Positions 36,871 through 48,595 are shown, counted from the stretch's first letter. The stretch: DNA of 64,000 bases from Nemania diffusa (GCA_038501195.1 JBBPUQ010000002.1:1984001-2048000); one strand, 5' to 3'. Notes: generated by a model not told the origin, from the letters alone. Numbers and translations: made by a program.

Positions 36871-38770
36871 TTAAAAAAAATCTCGACTTTATTTTTTGTA
36901 GATTTTATTTGCTAAATATGCAGCTATTGCGCTATAAAAATATTTTTATATAATATATTATTTTAATATTTTAAAATATACTAGCTTGTTAAAAATAATA
37001 TTATTTATAAACTTAAAAGTATTTTAAGCTTATTTTTAGTTTTAAAAACTTTTAATAAAAAATTAGTTACTATAATAATTATTTTTGACTTTTTTATATA
37101 TGTTAAATTTATTAAAGTTGCTAAAATAAACATTTTTGTTATTAAAGTATTTAGTTTTAACTGCTATAACAAAATTTTATGTTCAAACTATATATATTTA
37201 TATATTAATATATATATAAAACTTATTAGTATAAATATATAAATTTATATTAATTTTAATATAAATAATATTATAATTAGTTAATTATATATAAAAACTT
37301 TTAAATATATTATAAATAAAAAAAAAAGTAGTATAATTATAATTAGCAATATAAAAGTAACTTTTATAAAATAAGCGAAATTTATGTTTTATATATAAAA
37401 AATAAATATAGAAAAAAAGCTTAAAATTATTAAGTATAAAAAAAAAAAATAAATAATAAATAACTATTTATAGCTAAATATATTTTTTAAAAATAATTTT
37501 TTTTAAGTTTATAATGCTATTATTGATTATTTAAGTAATATTATTACTTTTTATAATTTGAACAATTTTATTATATTATTTAAAGTTTTAGTATAAAATA
37601 AAAAATATATATATAAAGTAATTAATATATATTTTATTATATTATAAATTAATAAAAGTATATATTTACAAATTAAATATAAACTTTTATTTATAAATTG
37701 TAGTTTTTGTTTTATAACTATTTATAAAAACACAATAAATATAGCTTTTAACGTAAAAATATTTAAAGTTGTACTAGTTGTAAATAATTTAAAAGTTTTT
37801 GTTAAAATAAATCGTAAAATTAAGTTGGAACAAATTTGCAAAAATCGTAATAGCAAAAACTATATTAATTTGTAAAAATTAGCTTTTAAAACTTTTGTAT
37901 TTGCAGCAGCTACATTATTAGTTCTTTTATTTAAAATAGTTAAATTTAAATCTTTAGTTTTTGTTAATTTGTTAATATTTATAAATATTAAGTTTAAAAT
38001 ATTTTTAATTATTACTGCTATTGCTATTAATAATATATTTAATAAATTAATATATAGTATAAAAAAGCTAGAAAATACTACTATTATATTAACTTTTATA
38101 AATATAATTAGCTATATATTAATAAAAAATAAAAATTAAATAAAAAATATATAGTTTTTAAATATTTTTTTTTTTAATGCTATGTTTAATATAGTTGTAA
38201 ATATAAGCGTAACTTTTATTAACAAGCTGTATATTTTAGTTTTTAATAAAACTTTAAAGCTTAAAATTATAAATATTTATGTTTTATTAAATATAAAAAT
38301 ATTTATAAATTTTTTTGAAACTGTTATTAGAAAAAGTATATATATTTATTTTGAATATATATTTGAAACAGCTAAATTTGCAAATATTATTAAAATATAT
38401 AACATTTAAACTAATAAAAACAAAATAAATATATTTAAAAATAAATAGTTTAAAGTTTTTTTTATTAACAATTAATAAAAACAGAAACTAAATATATGTT
38501 TATATTTTTTAAATAAATATAACATAAATATTTTTAATATAATATATAATAAGTTATATAAAAAAAAATACATGTTATAAATTAACAAAGCAATACTTTT
38601 TATTTATTTTATTTTTATAGTATAAAAAAAAATTTATAGCTAAAACAAAAGTTAAATAGTTGTAGATTTAAAAATATTTAATAAAGTTGCAGTATTAAAT
38701 AATTATTTTTTTTTTTTATAGCAAAATATAATAAATAGTTTGTTAAATAAATAATATATTATAGTTGTAA

Positions 38771-39900
38771 ATATAACTGGGTTTTTTTATTAGTTTAAAA
38801 TATACTTTTGTTATTATAATCGATTTATTATTATTAGCTTTTAAGAAATAAAAAGATCGAATATTGCTTTTATAAAATTTTACAATTTATTTACTTATGT
38901 TTAAAAATATATAAATAAGTTGTTTTGCTGTTATTTATACTATTGTTGTATATTTATTAATAATATTATTATTTATTTAAACAACTTTATTAATTATATT
39001 AAACATTTAAACATTATATTTAGTTTATTTTAATTATATAATATTGTTATAGCTTTAAAAAAAACTTTTATTAAGTATTTTTTAGTCGAATTATTTAAGT
39101 TTTATATTAATGTTTTAAAAATATTAACTATAGCAGAATATATACAAACTTTTCGAAACTTTGTTTTTTTAAATAGCTTGAAAGTATTAAAACAATATTT
39201 TAGCGTTAGTAGTTTTTTCTGCAATTTTTTATTTTATTATGTATAATTAGTTAAACTTTTATAAAAATATAAAACTGAACTTTTTGCAAAAAGAAAGCAA
39301 AAAAAGCATGTTGTTAATAGAAATTTAAACTGATACAAAAAATACTACTAATTTACTTTTTACAAGTTTACTAATACTAAATAGTTATTTTTTAAAACAG
39401 TATAAAAAGTAATATATAATAAAACTACAATTTATTATTACAATTTTAACAAAACATTATATTTATAAATAAATAAATTATTTTAATATAATTTTAAAAT
39501 AATAGTATTTTATATTAACAAGTATAAATAACAATTAAATAAAACTATTTTTTTTATAAAAGTTCGATTTATAATATATTTAAGTCGTTGTTTATTTTAA
39601 GCAGAAATATATTATAGTTTTTTTAAACTTGAAATTGTATATTTAGTTTAAGTAGCTAAAAAACTTTAAATAATAATATAATTTAATAAATAATTAGTAA
39701 TAATATTTATAAATTATTTTATTATTAAAAGTATTATAGATCAAATAATATTAAATATTTTTGTAACTAATTAAGCAAATAATTAATTAGTAAACTTTTT
39801 AGTTTATTTGTTTTAGTATAAACTTTAAATTTATTATTTTTTAAGCTGTTTGAACTATGTTCTAAATATACTAAATTGTTTTTAAACTATAAAAAACGTT
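38771..39900 (+). pseudogene. Decayed gypsy reverse transcriptase and RNase H
   Basis: Reading through TAA/TAG/TGA, one can follow FISLKYAFV..IDLLLLAF (about 38790-38850), then HLNI-FSLFQLYN (about 39005-39045), VELFKFYINVL (about 39089-39121), AEYIQTFRNFVF and LKVLKQYF. RNase H-type text follows from about 39450 (KTLYLQINK, then LSRCLFQAE.YY..FKLEIVYLV). These match blocks I know from the fungal gypsy RT family. Nothing is functional here. Confidence 0.85.
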
Positions 39901-39999
39901 ATAAAAAAAAACAAAAAGTTGAAATATTTTAATAAACTAGCAGTTTTAAATTTTATATAAAATATTGTAAAGTATATTACTAAAACTGTTATAAACAAC

Positions 40000-41100
40000 T
40001 TTTAAAAAATTGATTTTTAAAAAGCTTATAAATTTAATTTTAAATATAAAAAAATATTAAAAAAGTTATATATTAATAAGAATTGATATAATAATATTAA
40101 CAAAAATGTTGTAAATTTTTTTAAGTTTAGTTATTTTTTCTATGTTATAAATGGACTGATTTATAATATATATGCTGAAGTTAAAAAGCTATATATATTT
40201 TACAGTATAGTAAAATATATATTAAAAACAGTATATAACAAAAAATACTATATAAAACTAGACTATATAATAAATAATTTTAAAAACTATTTTATTTATT
40301 ATAAAGTATAGTTAATAAAAAAATATATAAAATGTTATTTAAAGTATAAATTTAATTGAATAAACTATTAAAAGCTAGTTAAAAATTTTTAATTAATTTA
40401 ACTAATTTATATTTTATTTATATAAACTATTACAATTGATTTTATTTTAGCTTTATTTTTAGTTAATACTGTTAAAATATTGTAGCAATTAAAAAGATAT
40501 AAGTATTATAAAATATATAATTATATAATAACTGCTATTTGTTATATTTTTAAAAAAAACTTGTTTATTTTTAGCAATAAAAAGTATTTAACTAAAAATT
40601 AAATAATTGTATTAATTAAACAACTATTGTTAAACGATTAAAAAATTTTAAAAAGGATTATTTTTAACTATAATTATAAGTTTATATTAGAGCTTTAGTA
40701 AAGTATTTAGAAAGTATTAAATATAAAGCTTTTAATAATAACTGCGTATTATTTTTAAAGAGATAGTTTGTTTGAGTATAAAAACTAGACTGTAGAAATT
40801 GTAATTTAGTATTATAATTTTATTAACTTCGAATTAGACTGGGTTTAATTAGCTTTTGTTTTATAGTAGAATTTTAATACTATATAGTTATAAGCTATAT
40901 AATTTATTTTTTATAAGCAATTATTTAAGTTTAAATTATTAAGTTTTTTAAATATAGTTATTAGTATTAAAAGTAATTAATATATATTTGAAAACGTGTA
41001 AATAGTATATAATTATTTAAAATAAAATATTAAATTAGCAATAGATTTTGCTATAGTATAAACTAAAAAATATTTTAACTGTAAATATTATATATTTAAG
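40000..41100 (+). pseudogene. Decayed gypsy integrase
   Basis: A zinc-domain-like part (about 40140-40400, INGLIYNIYAEVKK and later a Cys-containing stretch from the HHCC fold) is followed at about 40432 by TIDFILALFLV and IITAICYIFKKNLF. That corresponds to the integrase core opening 'MDFI.gLP' and its 'VTDkFSKr' block. Stops are frequent. Confidence 0.8.
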
Positions 41101-41369
41101 TTTAAAGTTAAAAATAAAGTATTTTTGCGTTTATATAACAGCTACTATTTATTTAAATAGCTTTTTCGGAAATATTTTTAATAAAAAGTAAGTTTATAAA
41201 CTATTAAATAAAAAATCAGTGATTTAGTTTATAAGTTAGATTTTTTTAAATATTACTATATTTATTTTGTTATATTAATAGTTTAATTGTATTTAATATA
41301 TAGTAATAATAACTTTTTTTATTGTACTATATTTTTTTTTGAACTAGTTAAAACTAACTAATATTTTAA

Positions 41370-41520
41370 TAAAAACGTAGAAAATAGAAAAGTTTATAAA
41401 ATCGAAACATTATTTTGTTACTGTTTAAATTGCAAAAAAAACAGATTTAACTATTTTATTAAATAGAAAAAATAAGGTTATAAATATAATTAGTAGTATA
41501 TAAAGCATTAATTATAGCAT
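41370..41520 (+). pseudogene. Decayed C-terminal chromodomain-like segment
   Basis: NRKVYKIETLF, then NRFNYFIK-stop-KK, then GYKYN can be read. With stop codons taken as former Trp or Gln this is the chromodomain pattern 'YEVE.IL...YLVKWKGY...W'. Such domains direct chromovirus integrases to marked heterochromatin. Confidence 0.65.
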
Positions 41521-41728
41521 ATATTTAAACTGATTGAAAAATATTAGAAACAATATAAGCTTTTTTTACAAAAAGAAACAGCTATATCTAAAGCAGTTAA
41601 GTTTAAAAAGAATAAAAAAAAAGTAAACAAGCTATAGAAAAAAAAAACAAAAAAAAGAAATAGACTATATAAATTTATAACTTAATAATTAATAAAGTTA
41701 TTAAAGCATTTTTTTGTGCTTAATATTT

Positions 41729-41993
41729 TAATAGAAACTTCTAAAAGTTTTAAATAGAAAAGCTTGTATAAAAGTAATGCATTTTTAAAGTGGGCTATAC
41801 TAGTTGGTACTTATAGAAAAAGTGGCACCTATATACACCTATAGATTAAATAAGGATTTATAAGGACTTATAAAGATCCACGTATACACTTAGACTTTAA
41901 GTTTTAAGAATTGCTGTAGGTCCTTTTTTCTATTTAATTTATATTTTACTTTCTACTATTACTTTATTTAACTACCCTTGATTGCATTTATTA
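41729..41993 (+). repeat. Right LTR of the gypsy-type element
   Basis: 265 bp; it keeps more C and G than the left copy. Followed by AGAAC at 41994-41998. Confidence 0.93.
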
Positions 41994-42859
41994 AGAACTT
42001 ATTTTTATTACTAAATATTGTATAAAAAGCCGAAATAATAAAAAAAGTAATAAAAATGTTATATAAGAAATATATAAAAATTAAAATCAATTATATAATT
42101 AATAAATATAATAGTTTAATTATATATAATATATTTTTATTATTTTTAAAAAACAAAGTATTTATATAAAAAAAAAAACAAAAGTAAAATAAACTATATA
42201 AAATTTAATCGATTAAAAAATTAGATATTATTGTTAATTTAATAAATAGTTTAATATATTTTTAATATATATAAATAAAACTTTATTATTATATAAAAAA
42301 AACATAATTATTAAAAAACTAAAAAATAAACTTAATAAAAGTTTAATATTTTTAAACTTTTATTATATAAAAAAAATATAGTAAATTAAAAAAACATATA
42401 AATATATATATAACTTTTATATAACAAACTAGCTATAGTTTTTTTATAACAAAAAAATAAAAAATATATATACTAGTAATAAAGCTGTAAAAAAACAGCG
42501 TAATTAATATATTTAAAATATTATTTAAAAAATTAAATGCTATTAAAATCAACGATTTTGTTGTATAAAAAATATTTTAGTTTATTAAATATAATTAAAT
42601 AAAATATAAAAATATTTAGATTTTTAAGTTTTGTTTTATATAAAAAATTAAAAAAAAAATAACTAAGCTGTATAAAAAGTTAAAACTTATTGTATAAAAA
42701 TATAACAATTTTAAAAAAAAATTAATATTTATTTAATTTTTAATTATTTAATAAATAAGTTAAAAATTATTATTTATATTTAAACTTTTATTAATTTATA
42801 ATTATAATATTTTAAATAAATTTCGAAATATTATATAAGTGTATATATAGTTAAAAAAT

Positions 42860-43260
42860 AAACTAGCAAAAAAGATTTTTGTATAACTATTAATTGAACT
42901 AAAGTTTAAATATTTTAAAAGTATTATTTTAAAAATTATATAATTATTATATAGATTAATTAAGTTAAAACTATATTAGTTTAAAATATATTATTAATAT
43001 TATTATAAAAAATTCGATATATTTATATTTATATATAACTTATATTTTTTGTATATAATAAAATAAATTAACAATTTTAGTATTATAAGTTTATAAATAA
43101 ATAATATATTTAGTTTTGTTATATTGAATTTTGTAGCAAAAAAAAAATATAAATTACAATAAGCTAGCTTTTATATAAAACTAAAAAAAACATTTCAATT
43201 AAACTATTTAATTAAATTTAATAATAAATAAGTTATTTTATTATATAAAAATAATATAAC
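42860..43260 (+). pseudogene. Decayed copia reverse transcriptase (RVT_2 type)
   Basis: Read through stops: IELKFKYF..IILKII-LLYRLIK, then YYKYYYKKFDI and YNLYFLYIIK. This follows the copia block '.LP.gfe.p..vlkv.rsLYGL.esg..W...y' and the next helix. It lies 3' of the gypsy insertion, as expected for plus polarity. Confidence 0.75.
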
Positions 43261-43609
43261 TTTAATTTAAAAAAGCTAAAATAATTAATTAGTTTTAATT
43301 AACTATTATATAAAAAAAGCTGTTTAAAAATATATTTTATAACATATACAAAAAATATATATTAGTAATATATATTAATTAAAAGTTATATATAATTTAT
43401 TAATAGTTATATAAATAACTAACTTTTAATTAAATAATATTAAAAATTTAAATTAAAAAATTTAATAATAAATAAATAACTTTAATTATAAATTAACTTT
43501 TATATTATTAAATTTAAATTATATAAAATTGTTTATATTTATTAATAAATTATTTACAAATAATATAAATATAATTTTATAACTTAAATTTGTTATTATA
43601 TTAATAACA

Positions 43610-43935
43610 AAACAATATATAAAAAATAATTTAAATTTTAAAATTACTAGTAATATTATATATTAAAACTTAAACAAATATAAAAAAATTATTTGTAATA
43701 TATTTATAAATAAATTATATAATATAATTAATAGTTTTAATAATATAATTACTTTATATATAACAATTTAGCAAATTTTGATTATATTAGAAATTATTTC
43801 AATTTTAGTAGTTTTATGTTTAAATTTAAAATTTTTATATAATTGTTTAGTTAAGCTTGAAATAATACAAAAAAAACAGCTTATAATTAATATTATGTTA
43901 TTTTACAAATTATATAAAAAAAAAAAAATCTTTAA
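43610..43935 (+). pseudogene. Decayed copia RNase H
   Basis: The stretch ISILVVLCLNLKFLYNCL followed by VKLEIIQKKQLIINIM (about 43795-43905) matches the fungal copia RNase H end 'iPlvLctDSkSLYdclvkLgttqEkRLmiDIm', with Asp-to-Asn and Ser/Thr changes produced by transitions. Confidence 0.78.
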
Positions 43936-44093
43936 AATATAATAAATAAATAATATTAACAATTTTATTAATATATTTATAAAGCAAAAACTAAACTAAA
44001 TATTTAAAACTTTAATATTTATTAATAAGTTTATTATATAAATTAAAGCATTAATAAATAAAATAAAAATAAATATATAATAAAAAAACAACT

Positions 44094-44490
44094 GTTGTAT
44101 AAAAACTGTTTTTTTTTTATATAAAAAAGCATATATTTAAAATATTACAAAAAATTTACTTTTAATAAACAAGTTTTAATAATGTAGTAGTAATATATAT
44201 AACTTTTTTTATATATTTTAAATTTAATTTTTAATTAAAGTATATATTTAAAATAAATTAATATAAGCAATATATTTTAAATATAGTTTTTTTTTATATA
44301 GTATTTTATTTTTATACAATATAAAACGACTTTTATATAAAAGCTGCTTTTTTTTTTATATAAAAAAGTATATACTTAAATATTATAAAAAATTTACTTT
44401 TAATAAACAGGTTTTAATAGTGTAACAATAATATATATAGTATTTATTATATATTTTAAGTTCAATTTTTAGCTAAAGTATATATAGTTT
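44094..44490. repeat. Degenerate direct duplication of about 155 bp
   Basis: The block at about 44094-44250 recurs at about 44331-44490 (shared ATATAAAAAAG, AAAAAATTTACTTTTAATAA and GTTTTAATA). Spacing is about 237 bp. It lies in the 3' non-coding part of the copia element. Confidence 0.6.
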
Positions 44491-44593
44491 TAAGTTTATA
44501 TTAATTATAGATTTAAAACTATGTTAATTTTTTTTTTTTCTTTTTTTTTTGTTATATATGTTTAAAACTATTTATATATAACACAGCTTTATT

Positions 44594-44790
44594 TTATATC
44601 AACAGTTATATATATATACAATATATTTTTATTTTATATTAACAGCTATATATATATATAATATATTTTTACTATATATTAATAATTATATATATATATA
44701 ATATATATTTACTATATATTAACTAATATATATATATATAATATATTTTTATTTTGAGTTAATTAATAAATATATATATAACAAACTTTT
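44594..44790. repeat. AT-rich minisatellite, unit about 55 bp
   Basis: Four degenerate units, each with a TATATATATATAATATAT core followed by TTTTATTTTATATTAAC-like text. Confidence 0.6.
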
Positions 44791-44975
44791 ATATTTAAAA
44801 AAAAGTCGAAAAATATATATATATTTAATAATTTATATATAATATAAAACATTTTAATATATATATATATAAAGAATATTTATATAGTATATATAAAAAA
44901 AACATTGTTAAAAAAAACTAAAAAATTAAATTTGTTATTTTTTAGTTATTATATAAAAAATAAAGCGAAACTAAA

Positions 44976-45006
<31 letters not shown>
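44976..45006. repeat. Long poly-T run
   Basis: About 30 consecutive T on the plus strand. A poly-A run of about 20 follows at about 45616-45638. Confidence 0.8.
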
Positions 45007-46134
45007 GTTTTTATAAGTTATACTAAAAACAATAAGCGCTATATAAATGTTAGATATATATACTATATACGTTTTTTTAAAAGCTAAAAATCTAATAATA
45101 TTTAGTAAATAATGCACTGATATAGTATTAACAACTATTTTAAAAGCTGTTAATATAAAACAGTATAACTAAATTTTAGTTTTGAATTAAAAAAGCTTGA
45201 AAATATTTCTTTTAGTATATAAGTTTTGTTTAAATATTTATAAAAATATTTAAAGTTAATATTTAAAAAAAATATTAGTAAAAGAAATAGTGTAAATAAT
45301 GCTTTTTTTAATTTATTATATAATTAAACATATTAGCTAAAAATATATAAAAAGATTTATTTATATAAAAATAAATATATATTTATATAAAGTAACTATA
45401 TAAAAGTTTAATAAGTTTAGTTTTTGATTAAAAAGCTATATATTTTTACTGTGCTATTGTTTTTAGTTTAAACGAAATTTTGAAATTATAATATGCTGCT
45501 TAAAAACGCAAATGCAAAATAAAAGCAAATAGTAGCTATTGTACTACTGCTGCTGCTACTATATAACAAATATATATATATAAATAAATAAATAAACAAA
45601 CAAATAAATATATAAAAAAAAAAAAAAAAAAAAAAAACAGAAATAGATAAAAACTAACTAAGTATTTATATTTAAAATTTTATATTGTATAAGCTAATAT
45701 TTTAACTAATATTGTTTATTTTTTTTATATAATATTTAATACTTTTTTTTTTTTATACAGTAATTATTTATTAAATAAACAAATTAACAAATAACTATTA
45801 ATTAATTAACTATATAAAGCTTACTAAATTAACTATTAATAATTTATTATAAATTTTATTGCTATATAAAAAAGTTATTTTTAATAAACTAACTGTAGCT
45901 AATAATTTAATAAGTAGTAACTTGTTATTTTAATTAATTAAAAATATTATATAATATATAAACTAAGTTAATATAGCAAACAATTAAACTATGCTATTTA
46001 TATATAGCTATAAAACAATTAATTTATTATATAATAAAACTAAGTTATTATAAAATATATTGCTTTTTTGTTTTTTTTTTTATTTTTTTGCTTTTATATA
46101 ACATTTAATTATAACTAAAAAAAAAAAGAGCTAG

Positions 46135-46400
46135 TGTTGAAATATTAATATTAGTTACAACTATATATTATAGTTTATATACTGCAATATTTATACTACA
46201 GTTATACAAATAAGTATATAGTTATATAAATAAATATTTACTTCATATACTAGCAGAGATTTTATTTATAATAAAATCTCCAGTTATACAAAAAAACTTC
46301 TTTTAAATTTAATAATTAATATAAACATAGTATAACTAGTTTTATATTTTATTTATATATAACTTATATGTATTATTATATATATACAGCTTATTTAATA
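46135..46400 (+). repeat. Right LTR of the copia-type element
   Basis: 266 bp; starts TGTTGAAATA, keeping the G lost from the left copy. Followed by TAATT. Confidence 0.93.
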
Positions 46401-46634
46401 TAATTTGTATATTTTTTTTAAGCTTTTTATAATATAATTTTATATAAAAAACTGTTTTTTTATTAATTTTATTACTATTAAAAAATAAACTATTTGTTAA
46501 TAAAATAATCGTACAAATATTATTTTCAAAAAAGTGCTAAATTAGCTAAATTAAAGTTGTTTAAAAAACATTTATACTATTTATTTTATATAAAAAATAT
46601 GTTGTAATATAAAACTAGTTTTTTAGCGATATTT

Positions 46635-46860
46635 TGACTTTTTTTAAAAAAATGATTTGTTACAGAATTAAATAAATAAAAAAAGCTGTTTTTATTAATC
46701 TAAAAAGTTATTTTACAATTTTATTAATTTAAAAGCTTAATTTTATTAATTTTATTAATTTAAAAAGTTGCTTTATAATTTTATTAATTTAAAAGTTTAA
46801 TTTTATTGATTTTATTAATTTAAAAAGTTTTTTTAATAAATAATTACTTTTTGTAGCTTT
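46635..46860. repeat. Tandem repeat in the host TIR element
   Basis: Units of about 60 bp built of TTTTATTAATTTAAAAAGTT and TTATTAATTTAAAAGYTTAATT recur about three times. Read on the plus strand with transitions undone they could come from an acidic Ser/Asp-rich coding repeat; that is inference. Confidence 0.6.
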
Positions 46861-46899
46861 TTTAACATTTTTTTTGCTAGCTTTTTTAAATAATTTTTA

Positions 46900-48250
46900 A
46901 ACACTATTTACTAAGCTTTTTTAATAGTAGTATATAATTTAAACTTTTTAAAGCTTTAAAAATTATATTTATTATATAAATAGTTTTTTATTTAAAACTA
47001 TATATTTTTAATAAATGAAATATTAAAGCTATAAACAAGCTATTTAATTGTTTGGATTTTATATTTAGCAATAGTTTTTTAAATTAATTTTATTTTATAA
47101 AAAAAAGCACTATTTTGTTAAAATATTAGTTTTAGCTTTGTATAAATAAATTTATTAACTAAAAAAATGATTTTTATACTATATTCTTTTACGTTGATTT
47201 TTTTTTGTTTTTTAAGCTAAATATAAAAAGATTTTTTTATATTGCTTTAAATTATCTTTTAGATTATTTAACTTATTAGCTTTTTATATACAAAATCATA
47301 GTTGTAAAAATTTTCGTTAATATAAAAAATAATCTAGGTTTTTTATATAAGCTTTATATAAGCTTAATATTTGTTTAAAAAAATAATAAAATCAGTTTAT
47401 AATTAGTTTTTTTTGTTAAATTATTTAACTAAAGCTTTATAAATAAAACAAAAACAGTTTTATTTATAAACAACAATAAGTTTAATTTAAAACTAACGAA
47501 CTTTTTTAATATAGTTTAAAGTATATATAGCTATATAAATAGCTTTATTATTAAAAAGTTAAAGTTTAAAAATTAAAAAAAAAAATAAAAAACTAAAATA
47601 TTTTATAATTTTTATAGTTATTATTAAATTAATATTTTAAAATTTAATAGTAAAACATATTAATTACAAATTTTTTAACTTGTTTTAAAAATGTAATAAA
47701 ATAACTGTAAATTTATTAAACTTAATAAATTATAAAGTTTTGTTTTTATATAATTTTTTTATAAGTTTAGCTAATAGTATTTTGTAAAATTTTAATTTTG
47801 ATTTTTTAATTATATATAAAAGTATAAATTTATATAAAAGTTTTTAAATTAATTAATAGTTTAAAAATTTCGATTAAATTATAAAAATCAAAAGTTAAAC
47901 AATTAAACATAGCTTAAAATATAAATTTTTATAAATTAACAAATAGTTAAATTAATAATTAAAATTAAATTTACTAGTTTAAAAAAAAGCAGTAAAAAAA
48001 GTTAAAAAAGTTATTGTTAAAAGTTAAAAATAAGCTGTATAAATAGTTATAAAAAAAAAAACAATAGTTATAGCTAAAGCGTTATAAATTAAAGCTCAAA
48101 AAAAAAATATAGCAGTTAAAACACTATAAATTAAAACTCGGGCGCAAAATATAGCAGTTAATACTTTATAAATTAAAATATAAATATAAAATATAATAGT
48201 TGATACTTTATAAAAAAAAGCTGTAAAAATATTATAAAGCAGTTAAAATA
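46900..48250 (+). pseudogene. Decayed, unidentified protein of the outer TIR element
   Basis: If stop codons are taken as former Gln or Trp, long fairly continuous plus-strand text can be read (for example KSTILLKY, NLGFLYKLYI, SFINKTKTVLF at about 47.1-47.5 kb). It ends in a repeat of about 14 residues with the core QNIAV-TL-IK (48.07-48.24 kb, about four units). I do not recognise a transposase fold or a DDE triad. Direction and extent are uncertain. Confidence 0.4.
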
Positions 48251-48470
48251 GCTATACAAGTTTATTTTTAATATTACTTTAAAAGTTGTATTATTTAAAA
48301 TTCAAGTTTTAATAGTATTTTTTTAGCAATTTAAAATAATTAAAAATATAAATAAAAAATCAAAAAAAAAAAGTTAAAAAACTACTTTATTACTTTTTTA
48401 TATTCTTTTATAATTAGTTATTTTATTAATTTACTAATTACGAAGCTATAAAATTAAATTTATAAAATTT

Positions 48471-48593
48471 TTTTCAGCTAAGTACTTTTATATACAAATT
48501 TTGCAGTATATATATTTACAGGGGAAATCTTCTGAACTGTGGTTGACCCCCTAGTAAAGTACTCCTGCTAACATTTTACCGGGCAGAAGGCTG
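48471..48593 (-). repeat. Right terminal inverted repeat of the outer element
   Basis: Mirror of 29443-29565; ends ...GGGCAGAAGGCTG followed by TA at 48594-48595. Normal composition resumes just outside. Confidence 0.92.
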
Positions 48594-48595
48594 TA

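Larger units (their letters stand above)
33894..41993 (+). mobile_element. Ty3/gypsy chromovirus-type LTR retrotransposon, decayed
   Basis: An 8.1-kb element with two 265-bp LTRs (33894-34158 and 41729-41993), flanked by AGAAC (33889-33893 and 41994-41998). LTR ends are TAATA...TATTA, consistent with TGATA...TATCA after RIP. In plus orientation I can read, through stop codons, a possible gag with a zinc-knuckle-like segment (about 36.37-36.87 kb), reverse transcriptase and RNase H (about 38.77-39.90 kb), integrase (about 40.0-41.1 kb) and a C-terminal chromodomain-like segment (about 41.37-41.52 kb). That order (RT-RH before IN, chromodomain last) defines Ty3/gypsy chromoviruses. It sits inside the copia-type element, so it inserted later. 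Confidence 0.92.
30340..46400 (+). mobile_element. Ty1/copia-type LTR retrotransposon, decayed and interrupted
   Basis: Two 266-bp LTRs (30340-30605 and 46135-46400) are flanked by the same five bases, TAATT (30335-30339 and 46401-46405). The LTRs start TGTTRAAATA and end TTATTTAATA, as expected from TGTTGAA...TTCAACA after C-to-T change. A purine-rich tract (about 46118-46130) lies just before the right LTR, giving plus-strand polarity. Copia-type reverse transcriptase and RNase H can be traced at about 42.86-43.26 and 43.61-43.94 kb. The element is split by the gypsy insertion at 33894-41993; its own length is about 7.95 kb. No intact frame remains. Confidence 0.92.
29443..48593. mobile_element. 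Nested transposon island; outer TIR element with TA target duplication
   Basis: The island is bounded by 123-bp inverted repeats starting CAGCCTTCTGCCCGG, with TA immediately outside each end (29441-29442 and 48594-48595). This pattern is typical of cut-and-paste DNA transposons of the Tc1/mariner superfamily or others that target TA. Removing the nested LTR element and one TAATT leaves about 3.1 kb. Inside, base composition drops to roughly 10-15% G+C by eye and stop codons crowd all frames, as expected after heavy RIP. A decayed frame on the plus strand (about 46.9-48.25 kb) may be its own protein, but I cannot identify a transposase. Confidence 0.85.

Noticed and set aside
38182..38409. 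75-codon open frame inside the AT island
   Set aside because: It lies in the gypsy gag-pol region and is only a chance gap between RIP stops; no sign of a separate gene.
44905..45087. 60-codon frame with a long Phe run
   Set aside because: The Phe run comes from the poly-T tract at 44976-45006; not coding.
29443..48593. Mitochondrial DNA insertion, linear plasmid or giant virus-like element as explanation of the AT island
   Set aside because: The two LTR pairs with target duplications, transition-only decay, and gypsy and copia domains explain the content; no mitochondrial gene or B-type polymerase text was seen.
29443..48593. Starship or Polinton-type giant element
   Set aside because: No tyrosine recombinase, polymerase B or packaging genes are visible, and the 19-kb size results from nested LTR insertions.
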